Origin: Streptomyces aurantiacus
GTDB lineage: Bacteria > Actinomycetota > Actinomycetes > Streptomycetales > Streptomycetaceae
Length of the DNA stretch: 64,000 nt
Reading direction: 5' to 3'
Assembly (NCBI RefSeq): GCF_027107535.1
Contig: NZ_CP114283.1
Span: forward strand, 8,680,001-8,744,000
The first letter of the stretch is position 1, and the number at the start of each line of letters is the position of its first letter. Position numbers and translations under genes: made by a program. The notes under the pieces were generated by a model. It did not search any database and had not been told where the DNA came from. It was given only the letters and a program-made list of their open reading frames with translations. Below are positions 29,615 to 38,739 of the stretch, piece by piece.

Positions 29615-30865
29615 GTGAACGACCTGGATCCTCCCGCCCGCCATGCCGACCCCGTCCCTGACCTACGGGATGCGCCCGGCACTCCTGTGTCGTCCTTCGC
29701 CGCCCTGCTCACCGACCGCGGGCGCGCCCTGCTCGACGAGGTGCGCGGTACGGAACCCGCCCGCGAGTTGGCCGTCGCCACCCGGCTGCGGCGCGAGCAC
29801 CCCGCGGAGCTCGTCTCCGCGGCGCTCGGGCAGGCCCGGCTGCGGCAGCGGGCCGCGGTGAAGTTCGGCGCGGTGGACGCGGAGCGGATGTTCTTCACGC
29901 CGAACGGGGTGGAGCAGTCGACCCGGGCGACGGTCGCCGCCTACCGTGCCGCGCGTTTCCAGGAGCTCGGCGTGCGGTCCGTGGCCGACCTGTGCTGCGG
30001 GATCGGCGGCGACGCGATCGCGCTCGCCCGGGCCGGGATCCGGGTCCTCGCCGTCGACCGGGACCCGCTGACGGCGGCCGTGGCGCGGGCGAACGCGCAC
30101 GCGCTCGGGCTCGGCGGGCTCATCGAGGTGCGCGAGGCGGATGTCACGGAGGTCGACACGTCCGCGTACGACGCCGTCTTCGTCGATCCCGCCCGGCGCG
30201 GTGGCCGTGGGCGCGTCTTCGATCCCGAGGCGTACTCACCGCCGCTGTCGTGGGCCGTCCGGGCCGCACTCGAGGCGCCCCTGGCCGCGCTGAAGATCGC
30301 GCCCGGCATTCCGCACGAGGCCGTCCCCGCCGAGGCCGGCGCCGAGTGGATCTCGGACTCCGGGGACGTGAAGGAAGCCGTGCTGTGGTTCGGCACGCGG
30401 GAGGCCGGATCGGTCCGCGCGACCCTGCTGCCCGGGCCGCGCACCCTGGTCGGCCGTGGACTGCCCGATCCCGCGGTGCGGCCCGTGGGGCGCTATCTGT
30501 ACGAGCCCGACGGGGCCGTCATCCGCTCGCATCTCGTCGCGGAGGTCGCCGGGGAACTGGACGGCGGAGGGCTGGTCGACGAGACGATCGCCTACATCAC
30601 CGCGGACTCGGTGACGGCCACCCCGTACGCCACCGCCTACGAGATCACCGACCGGCTTCCCTTCAACGTCAAGAAGCTGAAGGCCCTCCTGCGGCAGCGC
30701 GAGGTGGGCATCCTGACCGTCAAGAAGCGCGGGTCGGCGGTCGAGCCGGAGGAACTGCGGCGCAAGGTGAAGCCCCAGGGCCGGAACTCGGCGACCGTGT
30801 TCCTCACCCGGGTGCAGGGTGCCCCGACCATGCTCGTGGGGCACCCCGCCATGCCGAAGGACTAA
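29615..30865 (+). CDS. SAM-dependent methyltransferase with THUMP-like domain
   Basis: The 416-aa protein has a class I methyltransferase core: SAM-binding [16 protein letters not shown], acidic VLAVDRD, and a catalytic-type motif [15 protein letters not shown]. The C-terminal part ([20 protein letters not shown], then [10 protein letters not shown]) matches the THUMP-like domain found with such enzymes, which suggests an RNA substrate. Homologues are conserved in actinobacteria but, to my knowledge, uncharacterised. The GTG start at 29615 follows ATGGGGCG and is only moderately supported; a GTG 24 codons later is possible. It converges on the dipeptidase gene with a 4-bp overlap of the two 3' ends. 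Confidence 0.85.
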   Translation: MNDLDPPARHADPVPDLRDAPGTPVSSFAALLTDRGRALLDEVRGTEPARELAVATRLRREHPAELVSAALGQARLRQRAAVKFGAVDAERMFFTPNGVEQSTRATVAAYRAARFQELGVRSVADLCCGIGGDAIALARAGIRVLAVDRDPLTAAVARANAHALGLGGLIEVREADVTEVDTSAYDAVFVDPARRGGRGRVFDPEAYSPPLSWAVRAALEAPLAALKIAPGIPHEAVPAEAGAEWISDSGDVKEAVLWFGTREAGSVRATLLPGPRTLVGRGLPDPAVRPVGRYLYEPDGAVIRSHLVAEVAGELDGGGLVDETIAYITADSVTATPYATAYEITDRLPFNVKKLKALLRQREVGILTVKKRGSAVEPEELRRKVKPQGRNSATVFLTRVQGAPTMLVGHPAMPKD

Positions 30866-32040
30866 CCGTCCAGTTGCTCGGGGGTCGCGTTGGACGGGCC
30901 CCTGCGGGACTGCTCGTCGCGGGCCACGTCCTCCGCCGCGCCCAGCACCCGGACCGAGTTCTGCCAGGTCACCTTGGCGAGGTCCGGCTTCGACCAGCCG
31001 CGGTCCAACAGCTCCGCGATCAGGTTCGGGTAGCCGGATACGTCGTTCAGGCCCTCGGGGGTGAACGCCGTGCCGTCGTAGTCGCCGCCGATGCCGAGGT
31101 GGTCGACGCCCGCCACCTCACGCATGTGGTCGAGGTGGTCGGCGACCGTCGAAACGGTCGCGACGGGGCGGGGGTTGGACTCCTCGAACACCCGGTGGAC
31201 CTTCATCGCCTCGGCGGTCGTGTCGAGGTGGTGGAAGCCCTGCTCGCGCATGTTCTCGTCCGCGGCCGCCGTCCAGTCGACCGCGGCCTGGAGGACGAAC
31301 TTCGGCACGAACGTCACCATCGCCACACCGCCGTTGGCGGGCAGGCGCTCCAGTACGTCGTCCGGGATGTTGCGCGGATGGTCGCAGACCGCCCGCGAGG
31401 ACGAGTGGGAGAAGATCACCGGCGCGACGGACGTGTCCAGCGCGTCCCGCATGGTCGTGGCGGCCACGTGGGAGAGGTCCACCAGCATGCCCAGGCGGTT
31501 CATCTCGCGGACGACCTCGTGACCGAAGGGCGACAGGCCGCCGACCGCCGGCTCGTCCGTCGCCGAGTCCGCCCACGCGATGTTGTCGTTGTGGGTGAGG
31601 GTCATGTAGCGGACCCCCAGTTCGTACAACCCCCGCAGCGTGGCGAGGGAGTTGTCGATCGAGTGACCGCCCTCGGCGCCCATCAGCGAGGCGATACGGC
31701 CCTCTCCGCGCGCCGCCTCCATGTCGGCGGCGGTCAGCGCGCTGCGCAGGTCCGCCGGATACCTCGCGATCAACTGCCGTACGCAGTCGATCTGTTCGAG
31801 TGTCGCCGTGACCGCGCCGGGCAGGTCCGAGCGCACGTACACCGACCAGTACTGCGCGCCGACGCCGCCCGCGCGCAGCCGCGCCAGGTCGGTGTGCAGG
31901 TGGGCGCTCTGGTCGCCGGCGATGTCGCGGGCGCCGAGGTCGTAGCGGACCTGCTCGCGCAGCGCCCAGGGGAGGTCGTTGTGCCCGTCGACCACGGGGA
32001 ACTCGGCGAGAAGTGCTCGGGCGTCGTCGGCGGAGGACAT
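30862..32040 (-). CDS. Membrane-type dipeptidase, peptidase family M19
   Basis: The 392-aa protein matches renal-dipeptidase-like M19 metalloenzymes, which cleave dipeptides using a binuclear zinc centre. Motifs are [10 protein letters not shown] (metal His-x-Asp), the bridging Glu in [52 protein letters not shown] and [10 protein letters not shown]. No signal peptide is present, so it is cytoplasmic. ATG at 32040 is chosen because GGGAAG, at the end of purE, lies 8 nt upstream; GTG at 32049, overlapping the purE stop, is the alternative. It is the third gene of a purK-purE-dipeptidase operon. Confidence 0.93.
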   Translation of the reverse strand: MSSADDARALLAEFPVVDGHNDLPWALREQVRYDLGARDIAGDQSAHLHTDLARLRAGGVGAQYWSVYVRSDLPGAVTATLEQIDCVRQLIARYPADLRSALTAADMEAARGEGRIASLMGAEGGHSIDNSLATLRGLYELGVRYMTLTHNDNIAWADSATDEPAVGGLSPFGHEVVREMNRLGMLVDLSHVAATTMRDALDTSVAPVIFSHSSSRAVCDHPRNIPDDVLERLPANGGVAMVTFVPKFVLQAAVDWTAAADENMREQGFHHLDTTAEAMKVHRVFEESNPRPVATVSTVADHLDHMREVAGVDHLGIGGDYDGTAFTPEGLNDVSGYPNLIAELLDRGWSKPDLAKVTWQNSVRVLGAAEDVARDEQSRRGPSNATPEQLDG

Positions 32041-32045
32041 GCGCG

Positions 32046-32573
32046 TCACTTCCCGAAGCCGAAGCCGTTGCCCGTGCCGGACTCGACCTTGGAGCGCAGC
32101 CGCTTGCCCTTCTCGGTGGCCTGGTCGTTCAGCTCCTGCTGGAATTCGCGCATCCGGCCGAGGAGTTCCTCGTCCTGCGTGGCGAGGATGCGGGCGGCCA
32201 GCAGACCCGCGTTGCGCGCGCCGCCCACCGAGACCGTGGCGACGGGGACGCCTGCCGGCATCTGGACGATCGACAGCAGCGAGTCCATGCCGTCCAGGTA
32301 CTTGAGCGGGACCGGCACGCCGATCACGGGCAGCGGGCTGACCGAGGCGAGCATGCCGGGCAGATGGGCCGCGCCGCCCGCCCCCGCGATGATCACCTTC
32401 AGGCCGCGCCCGGCCGCCTCCTCGCCGTACGCGATCATCTCGCGCGGCATGCGGTGCGCGGAGACCACGTCGACCTCGTACGCGATATCGAACTCGTCGA
32501 GGGCCTGGGCGGCCGCTTCCATGACGGGCCAGTCGGAGTCGGATCCCATGACAATGCCTACGACAGGGCTCAT
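32046..32573 (-). CDS. purE: N5-carboxyaminoimidazole ribonucleotide mutase
   Basis: PurE converts N5-CAIR to CAIR in purine synthesis. The 175-aa protein has the class I signature: [13 protein letters not shown], then VVSAHRMP with the catalytic His, and [14 protein letters not shown]. Its ATG overlaps the purK stop by 4 nt (ATGA), giving tight coupling with the enzyme that makes its substrate. The C terminus extends slightly with a Lys/Gly tail after the conserved core. Confidence 0.97.
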   Translation of the reverse strand: MSPVVGIVMGSDSDWPVMEAAAQALDEFDIAYEVDVVSAHRMPREMIAYGEEAAGRGLKVIIAGAGGAAHLPGMLASVSPLPVIGVPVPLKYLDGMDSLLSIVQMPAGVPVATVSVGGARNAGLLAARILATQDEELLGRMREFQQELNDQATEKGKRLRSKVESGTGNGFGFGK

Positions 32574-33709
32574 TCGGTGATCGTTCCTCTGAGATAGCCG
32601 GCTGCGTGACGGGCGCGCTCCAGCACGTCGTCCAGGTCGTCGCCGTAGGTGTTGACGTGGCCCACCTTGCGGCCGGGCTTCACGTCCTTTCCGTACATGT
32701 GGATCTTGAGCTTCGGGTCGCGGGCCATGCAGTGCAGGTACGCGGAGTACATGTCGGGGTAGTCGCCCCCCAGGACGTTCACCATGACCGTCCAGGGCGC
32801 GCGCGGGCGCGGGTCGCCGAGGGGCAGGTCCAGGACCGCTCGGACGTGGTTGGCGAACTGGGAGGTGATCGCGCCGTCCTGGGTCCAGTGGCCGGAGTTG
32901 TGCGGGCGCATGGCCAGCTCGTTCACGAGGATGCGGCCGTCACGGGTCTCGAAGAGCTCCACGGCGAGGTGGCCGACCACGCCGAGTTCCTTCGCGATGC
33001 TCAGGGCCAGCTCCTCCGCCCGGAGCGCGAGCCCCTCGGAGATGCCGGGCGCCGGCGCGATCACCGTGTCGCAGACCCCGTCGACCTGCTGGGACTCGAC
33101 CACGGGGTAGGCCACGGCCTGGCCGTGCGGGGACCGTACGACGTTGGCGGCCAGCTCGCGTACGAAGTCGACCTTCTCCTCGGCGAGGACCGGGACGCCC
33201 GCGCGGAAGGGGTCCTCGGCGTCCGCCGCGGACCGTACGACCCACACGCCCTTGCCGTCGTAGCCGCCGCGGACGGTCTTGAGGACGACCGGGAAGCCGT
33301 CCCCCTCCGCCGCGAAGGCCGCCACGTCCTCGGGGCCGCTCACGATCCGGTGCCGCGGACACGGCACGCCGATCTCGTCGAGCTTCGCGCGCATCACCCC
33401 CTTGTCCTGGGCGTGCACGAGCGCGTCGGGCCCGGGGCGCACGGGAATGCCGTCCGCCTCCAGTGCCCGCAGATGCTCGGTGGGTACGTGTTCGTGATCG
33501 AAAGTGATCACGTCGCAACCCCGCGCGAAGGCCCGCAGCGTGGCGAGATCGCGATAGTCGCCGACGACGACATCGCTGACCACCTGCGCCGCAGAATCCT
33601 GGGGGGTGTCACTGAGGAGCTTGAACCTGATGCCGAGCGGGATGCCCGCCTCGTGTGTCATACGAGCGAGCTGCCCCCCGCCGACCATGCCGACTACCGG
33701 GAACGTCAC
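32570..33709 (-). CDS. purK: N5-carboxyaminoimidazole ribonucleotide synthase
   Basis: PurK makes N5-CAIR from AIR, bicarbonate and ATP. The 379-aa ATP-grasp protein starts with [13 protein letters not shown]. It has [18 protein letters not shown] for nucleotide binding, then [22 protein letters not shown] and the purK-specific [12 protein letters not shown] at 33709 is preferred because homologues begin here, although GGGGG is only 1-2 nt away and the frame is open to 33910. It heads the purK-purE-dipeptidase operon and is divergent from the GtrA-like gene. Confidence 0.94.
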   Translation of the reverse strand: MTFPVVGMVGGGQLARMTHEAGIPLGIRFKLLSDTPQDSAAQVVSDVVVGDYRDLATLRAFARGCDVITFDHEHVPTEHLRALEADGIPVRPGPDALVHAQDKGVMRAKLDEIGVPCPRHRIVSGPEDVAAFAAEGDGFPVVLKTVRGGYDGKGVWVVRSAADAEDPFRAGVPVLAEEKVDFVRELAANVVRSPHGQAVAYPVVESQQVDGVCDTVIAPAPGISEGLALRAEELALSIAKELGVVGHLAVELFETRDGRILVNELAMRPHNSGHWTQDGAITSQFANHVRAVLDLPLGDPRPRAPWTVMVNVLGGDYPDMYSAYLHCMARDPKLKIHMYGKDVKPGRKVGHVNTYGDDLDDVLERARHAAGYLRGTITE

Positions 33710-33866
33710 ACCCCCAGGGTATCGGCCATATCGGGCCACTCCTGTCGCGCGCATGATCATCGAAAGTTCCGCATGTTCGTCACATCCCGGCCACATATTC
33801 GAGTCCGGACCAGGCACGGAAGGGAACCGCTGGTTAGCATGGCGGAGTCGACGAAGGTTGACGAAA

Positions 33867-34475
33867 ATGACGTATCCGACGAGACGGGGGCTGGGCGACA
33901 CCATGGGCAAAGGTGGTAAACGCAGGGCTCATGCCAGGCCACCGAGCGCCGTTCGCATGCGAATCGACCGGCTGACCAGGGAAGTCGCCAAGTTCGGCGC
34001 GGTCGGCGGAGCCGGCCTGCTCGTCAACCTGATCACGTTCAACCTGGTGCGCAGCACCACCGACCTCCAGGTCGTCCGGGCCAGTGTGATCGCCACGGTC
34101 GTCGCGATCGTCTCGAACTACATCGGTTTCCGGTACTTCACATACCGTGACCGCGACAAGAGTGGCCGGACCAAGGAGCTGACCCTGTTCGCGCTGTTCA
34201 GCGCGATCGGCCTCGTCATCGAGAACGGCTTCCTCTTCGCCACCACGTACGGCCTGGGCCTCGACAGCGCCCTGGCGAGCAACGTCTTCAAGTTCGTCGG
34301 CATCGGTATCGCGACGCTGTTCCGCTTCTGGTCCTACCGCACCTGGGTCTTCCGGGCGGCCCCGGCCCGCGAGGCCGTGGCCAGCGCCGAATCGTTCCTG
34401 GAGCACCCGCAGGCCTACCTGCCGGACGAGGACATCCCGACCCGCCAGTTCCGCCAGGTCCAGCGCGTGCGCTGA
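33867..34475 (+). CDS. GtrA-like membrane protein
   Basis: The 202-aa protein has a basic N terminus (about 1-40) followed by four hydrophobic segments typical of the GtrA/DPMS-like family: FGAVGGAGLLVNLITFNLV, VIATVVAIVSNYIGFRY, FALFSAIGLVIENGFLFATT and NVFKFVGIGIATLFRFWSY. GtrA proteins are thought to help flip polyprenyl-linked sugars in cell-envelope glycan synthesis. A 35-residue acidic C-terminal tail follows. ATG at 33867 has GAAGG 9 nt upstream; ATG at 33903 is an alternative. A 26-codon open frame overlaps the start in another frame. Confidence 0.87.
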   Translation: MTYPTRRGLGDTMGKGGKRRAHARPPSAVRMRIDRLTREVAKFGAVGGAGLLVNLITFNLVRSTTDLQVVRASVIATVVAIVSNYIGFRYFTYRDRDKSGRTKELTLFALFSAIGLVIENGFLFATTYGLGLDSALASNVFKFVGIGIATLFRFWSYRTWVFRAAPAREAVASAESFLEHPQAYLPDEDIPTRQFRQVQRVR

Positions 34476-34498
34476 GGTCGGCCGGGGGCCGAGGGCAC

Positions 34499-35770
34499 TC
34501 AGCGCACCGTCGGCTCCCCGCCGTCCCGCGACCGCTGCAGCTGCGTACGCGACAGGAACAGCCCGAACACCGGAGGCTGCGCCTGGAGCATCTCCAGGCG
34601 TCCCCCGTCGGCCTCGGCGAGGTCGCGGGCCACGGCGAGGCCGATACCCGTGGAGTTGCGGCCGCTGATCGCCCGCTCGAAGATCCGGGCGCCCAGGTCC
34701 GCGGGAACACCGGCTCCCTCGTCGGTGACCTCGATCACAGCCTGGTTGCCGGTGACGCGGGTGCGCAGGGCGACCGTGCCGCCGCCGTGCATCAGCGAGT
34801 TCTCGATCAGCGCGGCGAGGACCTGGGCCACGGCTCCGGGCGTCCCGACGGCCTGCAGATGGTGCTTGCCCGAGCTGACGATGGCGCGGCCCGCGTTGCG
34901 GTAGGCGGGGCGCCACTCCGCGAGCTGCTGCTTGATGACCTCGTCGAGATCGAAGGTGACGGCGGAGCCGGTGCGCGGGTCGCGGGAGTTCGTCAGCAGC
35001 CGTTCCACCACGTCGGTGAGGCGCTCGACCTGTCCCAGCGCGATCGTCGCCTCCTCCTTCACCGTGTGCGGGTCGTCGGTGAGCGTGATCTCCTCCAGCC
35101 GCATCGACAGCGCGGTCAGCGGTGTACGCAGCTGGTGCGAGGCGTCGGCGGCGAGGCGCCGCTCCGCCGTCAGCATGCGGGCGATGCGCTCGGCGGAGCC
35201 GTCCAGCACGTCCGCGACCCGGTCCAGCTCCGCGACCCCGTACCGCTTGTGGCGCGGCCTCGGGTCCCCCGAACCGAGCCGCTCGGCGGTCTCCGCGAGG
35301 TCGGTCAGCGGGGAGGTGAGCCGGTTGGCCTGGCGGACCGCGAGGAGCACGGCGGCGACCACCGCGAGCAGGGCCACCGCCGCGATGATCAGGAGCGTGC
35401 GGCCGACCTCGCGGGTGACCGCGGAGCGGGCCTCCTCGACGGTGACCGTCTCGCGCTGCTCGCCCTTGCGGGTGGACTTGATGACGTCACCGGTGGGCTT
35501 GGTGCCGATGTGGATGTCGGCGCGGCCGGGGATCTCGATGCGCGCGTACCGGTCGCCCGTGACCTGGTCCTTGAGGACACCGGCGCTGATGAGCTCGTCG
35601 CCGAGGATGCGGCTGTCGACGATGCTCACCAGCCGCACCGCCTCGGAGTCCACCCGCTCCTGGGCGCTGTTGCTGATCGTGCGGGTCTCGACGATGACGA
35701 GCGAGACCCCGAACACGGCGATCACGACCAGCACGACGGCCAGCGTGGAGTTGATGAGACGGCGACGCAC
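34499..35770 (-). CDS. Two-component sensor histidine kinase
   Basis: The 423-aa sensor has TM1 (about 7-27), an extracytoplasmic loop of about 95 residues, TM2 (about 124-145), HAMP (about 147-200) and a HisKA box ASHQLRTPLTAL with phospho-acceptor His212. The N box is ALIENSLMHGGG and the G boxes are DEGAGVP and STGIGLAVARDLA. The signal is unknown. GTG at 35770 is fixed by GGAGGG 5-6 nt upstream and by placing TM1 at the N terminus. The cognate regulator gene lies 177 bp upstream on the same strand, separated by a Streptomyces-type repeat hairpin. Confidence 0.94.
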   Translation of the reverse strand: MRRRLINSTLAVVLVVIAVFGVSLVIVETRTISNSAQERVDSEAVRLVSIVDSRILGDELISAGVLKDQVTGDRYARIEIPGRADIHIGTKPTGDVIKSTRKGEQRETVTVEEARSAVTREVGRTLLIIAAVALLAVVAAVLLAVRQANRLTSPLTDLAETAERLGSGDPRPRHKRYGVAELDRVADVLDGSAERIARMLTAERRLAADASHQLRTPLTALSMRLEEITLTDDPHTVKEEATIALGQVERLTDVVERLLTNSRDPRTGSAVTFDLDEVIKQQLAEWRPAYRNAGRAIVSSGKHHLQAVGTPGAVAQVLAALIENSLMHGGGTVALRTRVTGNQAVIEVTDEGAGVPADLGARIFERAISGRNSTGIGLAVARDLAEADGGRLEMLQAQPPVFGLFLSRTQLQRSRDGGEPTVR

Positions 35771-35816
35771 AGGGCCCTCCGGCAGACAACTTGGACGGAC
35801 CAGTGTGGCCCGGGGG

Positions 35817-35880
35817 AGGCGCCCCGAGGGGCGCCTTTCAGGGGCGCGGGGAACTGCGCGGCCAGCCCCCATCAGCCCGC
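35817..35880. repeat. Streptomyces intergenic repeat with hairpin, copy A
   Basis: AGGCGCCCC (35817-35825) and GGGGCGCCT (35828-35836) form a hairpin followed by TTCAGGGGCGCGGGGAACTG and CGCGGCCAGCCCCC. The TTCAGGGGCGCGGGGAA core recurs at about 38653 in this window. Such elements are common between Streptomyces genes and often serve as terminators. This copy sits between the response regulator and the histidine kinase genes. Confidence 0.65.
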
Positions 35881-35947
35881 AGCCGCCCCGCAGCCCGCGG
35901 CACACCGGCGACAGGGCGACCCCGGCCAACTCCGCGGAGCGGAACGG

Positions 35948-36625
35948 CTAGCTCTTCTCGAAGCGGAACCCGACGCCTCGTACCGTCGCGATGTACCGCG
36001 GATTCGCGGCGTCGTCGCCCAGCTTCTTGCGCAGCCACGAGATGTGCATGTCCAGCGTCTTCGTGGACGACCACCACGTGGTGTCCCAGACCTCACGCAT
36101 CAGCTGGTCGCGTGTGACGACCCGGCCGGCGTCCCTGACGAGCACCCGGAGCAGGTCGAACTCCTTGGCCGTGAGCTGAAGCTCCTCGTCGCCCATCCAC
36201 GCCCGGTGCGACTCGACGTCGATACGCACGCCGTGCGTGGCGGGCGGCTGCTGGGGCTCGGCCGCGCCGCGCCGCAGCAGGGCCCGGACCCGGGCCAGCA
36301 GCTCGGCCAGGCGGAACGGCTTGGTGACGTAGTCGTCGGCGCCCGCGTCCAGACCGACGACGGTGTCCACCTCGTCGGCGCGCGCGGTCAGGATGAGGAT
36401 CGGCACGGTGAGACCCTCGGCGCGCAGCCGCCGGGCCACCTCCAGGCCGTCCATACCGGGCAGCCCGAGGTCGAGCACCACGAGATCGATGCCGCCCTGG
36501 ATGCCGGCGTCGAGCGCGGTGGGTCCGTCCTCGCGTACCTCAACCTCGTACCCCTCCCGGCGCAGGGCGCGGGCCAGGGGTTCCGAGATGGACGCGTCGT
36601 CCTCGGCGAGCAGTACTCGGGTCAT
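35948..36625 (-). CDS. OmpR-family response regulator
   Basis: The 225-aa regulator has a receiver domain with acidic pocket EDD (8-10), phospho-acceptor Asp52 (VVLDLGLPGMDG), Thr80 and Lys102. A winged-helix DNA-binding domain (about 130-225) follows, with ELQLTAKEFDLLRVLV and HISWLRKKLGDD. It is partner to the sensor kinase downstream. The ATG at 36625 gives the normal family length. Confidence 0.95.
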   Translation of the reverse strand: MTRVLLAEDDASISEPLARALRREGYEVEVREDGPTALDAGIQGGIDLVVLDLGLPGMDGLEVARRLRAEGLTVPILILTARADEVDTVVGLDAGADDYVTKPFRLAELLARVRALLRRGAAEPQQPPATHGVRIDVESHRAWMGDEELQLTAKEFDLLRVLVRDAGRVVTRDQLMREVWDTTWWSSTKTLDMHISWLRKKLGDDAANPRYIATVRGVGFRFEKS

Positions 36626-37126
36626 GAAGTGATGGTAGTCCGCCGCGGACCAGTGCAGTGAGGGTGATCGACCTCCGTGATGGTCCGGCGGGGAAAGGAC
36701 CGTGCCACCCTGTGGGTTGCGGATGTAAATCTATGAACGACCTTCGATTCAGATGCATAGTTCCATCCATACCTGTGATCCATCTCTCAAGTCGGGTCAT
36801 ATGCGGCATTGCCATGACGTGGGGCCTTATGGTGACCGGACGCCTGTAGCACCACACGGGGACCTTTGGCGGGAGTTCGATGCTGAAGGTCTCTTTTGTG
36901 TGCGGGCTGGTGCCCACCAGCCTTGAAAGGAATGACCTGTGGCCGGGCCCCGAGCGCGAGGACGCGCGAGGGGCGTGGATCCCGGTGGTCGTCGTCCGCC
37001 GCTCCGAGTTCCGGAGCGGACTCCCCGTGGGCGTGGGGCGGGACGGCTCTCCCGCCGGTGCCGGCCGCCTCCCCCACCGGGCGCGCACTCGCTCTCGAAG
37101 CGCGTCCCGACCAGCAAGGAACGACC
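36626..37126. other. Long upstream region of the peptide transporter gene
   Basis: These 501 bp between divergent genes hold no supported gene. Positions about 36720-36800 are A/T-rich for this genome and probably contain promoters in both directions. GGCTGGTG/CACCAGCC (36905-36912 / 36915-36922) can form a hairpin. A 63-codon frame at 36658-36849 has no recognisable features. Confidence 0.6.
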
Positions 37127-38623
37127 ATGGCGTCCAGCCTGACGAAGGACTCGGTCTCTCCGGGCACCCCCGGTTCCGAGAAGACCTTCTTCGGCCACCC
37201 CCGCGGACTGGCCACTCTCTTCATGACCGAGATGTGGGAGCGGTTCTCCTACTACGGCATGAGGGCACTGCTCCCGCTGTACCTGGTCGCCCCCGGCGGC
37301 CTGCACCTGAGCGCGACCGCCGCGACCGCGATCTACTCGGTGTACCTGTCGCTCGTGTACCTGCTCACCCTGCCCGGCGGCTGGTTCGCGGACCGTGTGC
37401 TCGGCCCCCGCAAGACCGTCGCCGTCGCCGGCCTGGTCATCATGCTCGGCCACCTGACGCTGGCGCTGCCCTCGTCCGGCACCTTCTACGCGGGCCTCGG
37501 TCTCGTCGCGATCGGCTCGGGTCTGCTGAAGGCCAACATCTCGACGATGGTCGGCCACCTCTACGACGGCCCGGACGACCCGCGGCGTGACGGCGGCTTC
37601 ACCGTCTTCTACATCGGCATCAACCTCGGTGCCTTCGCCGCCCCGCTGGTCATCGGCACCATCGGCGAGAACGTCGACTGGCACCTCGGCTTCGCGCTCG
37701 CCGCGCTCGGCATGGCGCTGGGTCTGGCGCAGTTCCTCCTGGGCCGCCGCCACCTCGACGCGCGCTCCGACGTCGTCCCGACGCCGATGTCCGCCCAGGA
37801 GAAGGCCACGACCCTGCGCAAGGGCCTGCTGTGGCTGGCCGTCGCCGCGTTCTTCTACGCCGTCGTCGGCTTCTCCGGCCACTACACGCTGAACTGGGTC
37901 CTGATTCCGCTCACGGTCCTCGGCCTGGTCATCCCGGTCTGGGTCATCGCCCGTATCAAGCGGGACAAGTCGCTGGACAGCGTCGAGCAGTCGAAGATGT
38001 CCGCGTACATCTGGTTCTTCGTCGCCGCGGCCGTGTTCTGGATGATCTACGACCAGGGCGGTTCCACGCTGTCGATCTTCGCCGAGTCGTCGGCCGAGAA
38101 CAGCGTGTTCGGCTGGGACTTCCCGGTCTCCTGGTACCAGTCGGTGAACCCGGTGCTGATCATGGCCCTCGCCCCGGTCTTCGCCTGGGCGTGGCTGGCG
38201 CTGAACCGCGCCGGCAGGGAACCGAGCACGATCGTGAAGTTCTCCTCGGGTCTGGTCCTGGTGGGTGCGTCGTTCTTCCTCTTCCTGGCTCCCCTGTCGA
38301 TCGCCGAGGGCGGTCACAAGGCCGCCGCGATGTGGCTGGTCGCCATCTACTTCGTGCAGACCGTCGGTGAACTGACCGTCTCCCCGGTCGGCCTCTCCGT
38401 CACCACGAAGATGGCGCCCGCGAAGTACGCCTCCCAGATGATGGGCGTCTGGTTCCTGGCCGTCACCGCCGGCGACGCCACGACGGGCCTGCTCTCCATC
38501 GCGGGCGTCGACCTGAACGGCATGGGCGTCGTCGCCCTGGAGGCCACCCTCGCCGTGGTCGCCGGCTTCGCGGTCTACATGTACCGCAACAAGGTCAAGT
38601 CACTGATGGGCGACGTCCGGTAA
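37127..38623 (+). CDS. Proton-dependent oligopeptide transporter (POT/PTR family)
   Basis: The 498-aa integral membrane protein belongs to the POT branch of the major facilitator superfamily, importing di- and tripeptides with protons. Near the N terminus it shows the E-x-x-E-R-F motif in EMWERFSYYG, required for proton coupling. The PTR2-type segment FYIGINLGAFAAPLVIG follows, and about 12-14 hydrophobic segments are visible. ATG at 37127 has AAGGA 6 nt upstream; the frame extends to 36896 but without family sequence. It is followed by a strong hairpin. Confidence 0.95.
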   Translation: MASSLTKDSVSPGTPGSEKTFFGHPRGLATLFMTEMWERFSYYGMRALLPLYLVAPGGLHLSATAATAIYSVYLSLVYLLTLPGGWFADRVLGPRKTVAVAGLVIMLGHLTLALPSSGTFYAGLGLVAIGSGLLKANISTMVGHLYDGPDDPRRDGGFTVFYIGINLGAFAAPLVIGTIGENVDWHLGFALAALGMALGLAQFLLGRRHLDARSDVVPTPMSAQEKATTLRKGLLWLAVAAFFYAVVGFSGHYTLNWVLIPLTVLGLVIPVWVIARIKRDKSLDSVEQSKMSAYIWFFVAAAVFWMIYDQGGSTLSIFAESSAENSVFGWDFPVSWYQSVNPVLIMALAPVFAWAWLALNRAGREPSTIVKFSSGLVLVGASFFLFLAPLSIAEGGHKAAAMWLVAIYFVQTVGELTVSPVGLSVTTKMAPAKYASQMMGVWFLAVTAGDATTGLLSIAGVDLNGMGVVALEATLAVVAGFAVYMYRNKVKSLMGDVR

Positions 38624-38658
38624 GGCTCCCCCGAAGGGCCGGAGGCCGTTCTTCAGGG

Positions 38659-38707
38659 GCGCGGGGAACCGCGCGACCGTCCACGACGGACCCGCGGTTC
38701 CCCGCGC
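38659..38707. terminator. Long hairpin/repeat downstream of the peptide transporter (repeat copy B)
   Basis: GCGCGGGGAACCGCG (38659-38673) pairs with CGCGGTTCCCCGCGC (38693-38707) around a 19-nt loop. The left arm belongs to the same TTCAGGGGCGCGGGGAA element found at 35838. It lies between converging genes and probably terminates both. Confidence 0.78.
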
Positions 38708-38739
38708 CGCTCCTCCCCTGCGGCGCCCTCCGCCAAGTG

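Noticed and set aside
36658..36849. 63-codon frame in the transporter upstream region
   Set aside because: No ribosome site, no motif and Cys/Ile content unlike neighbours; no second line of support.
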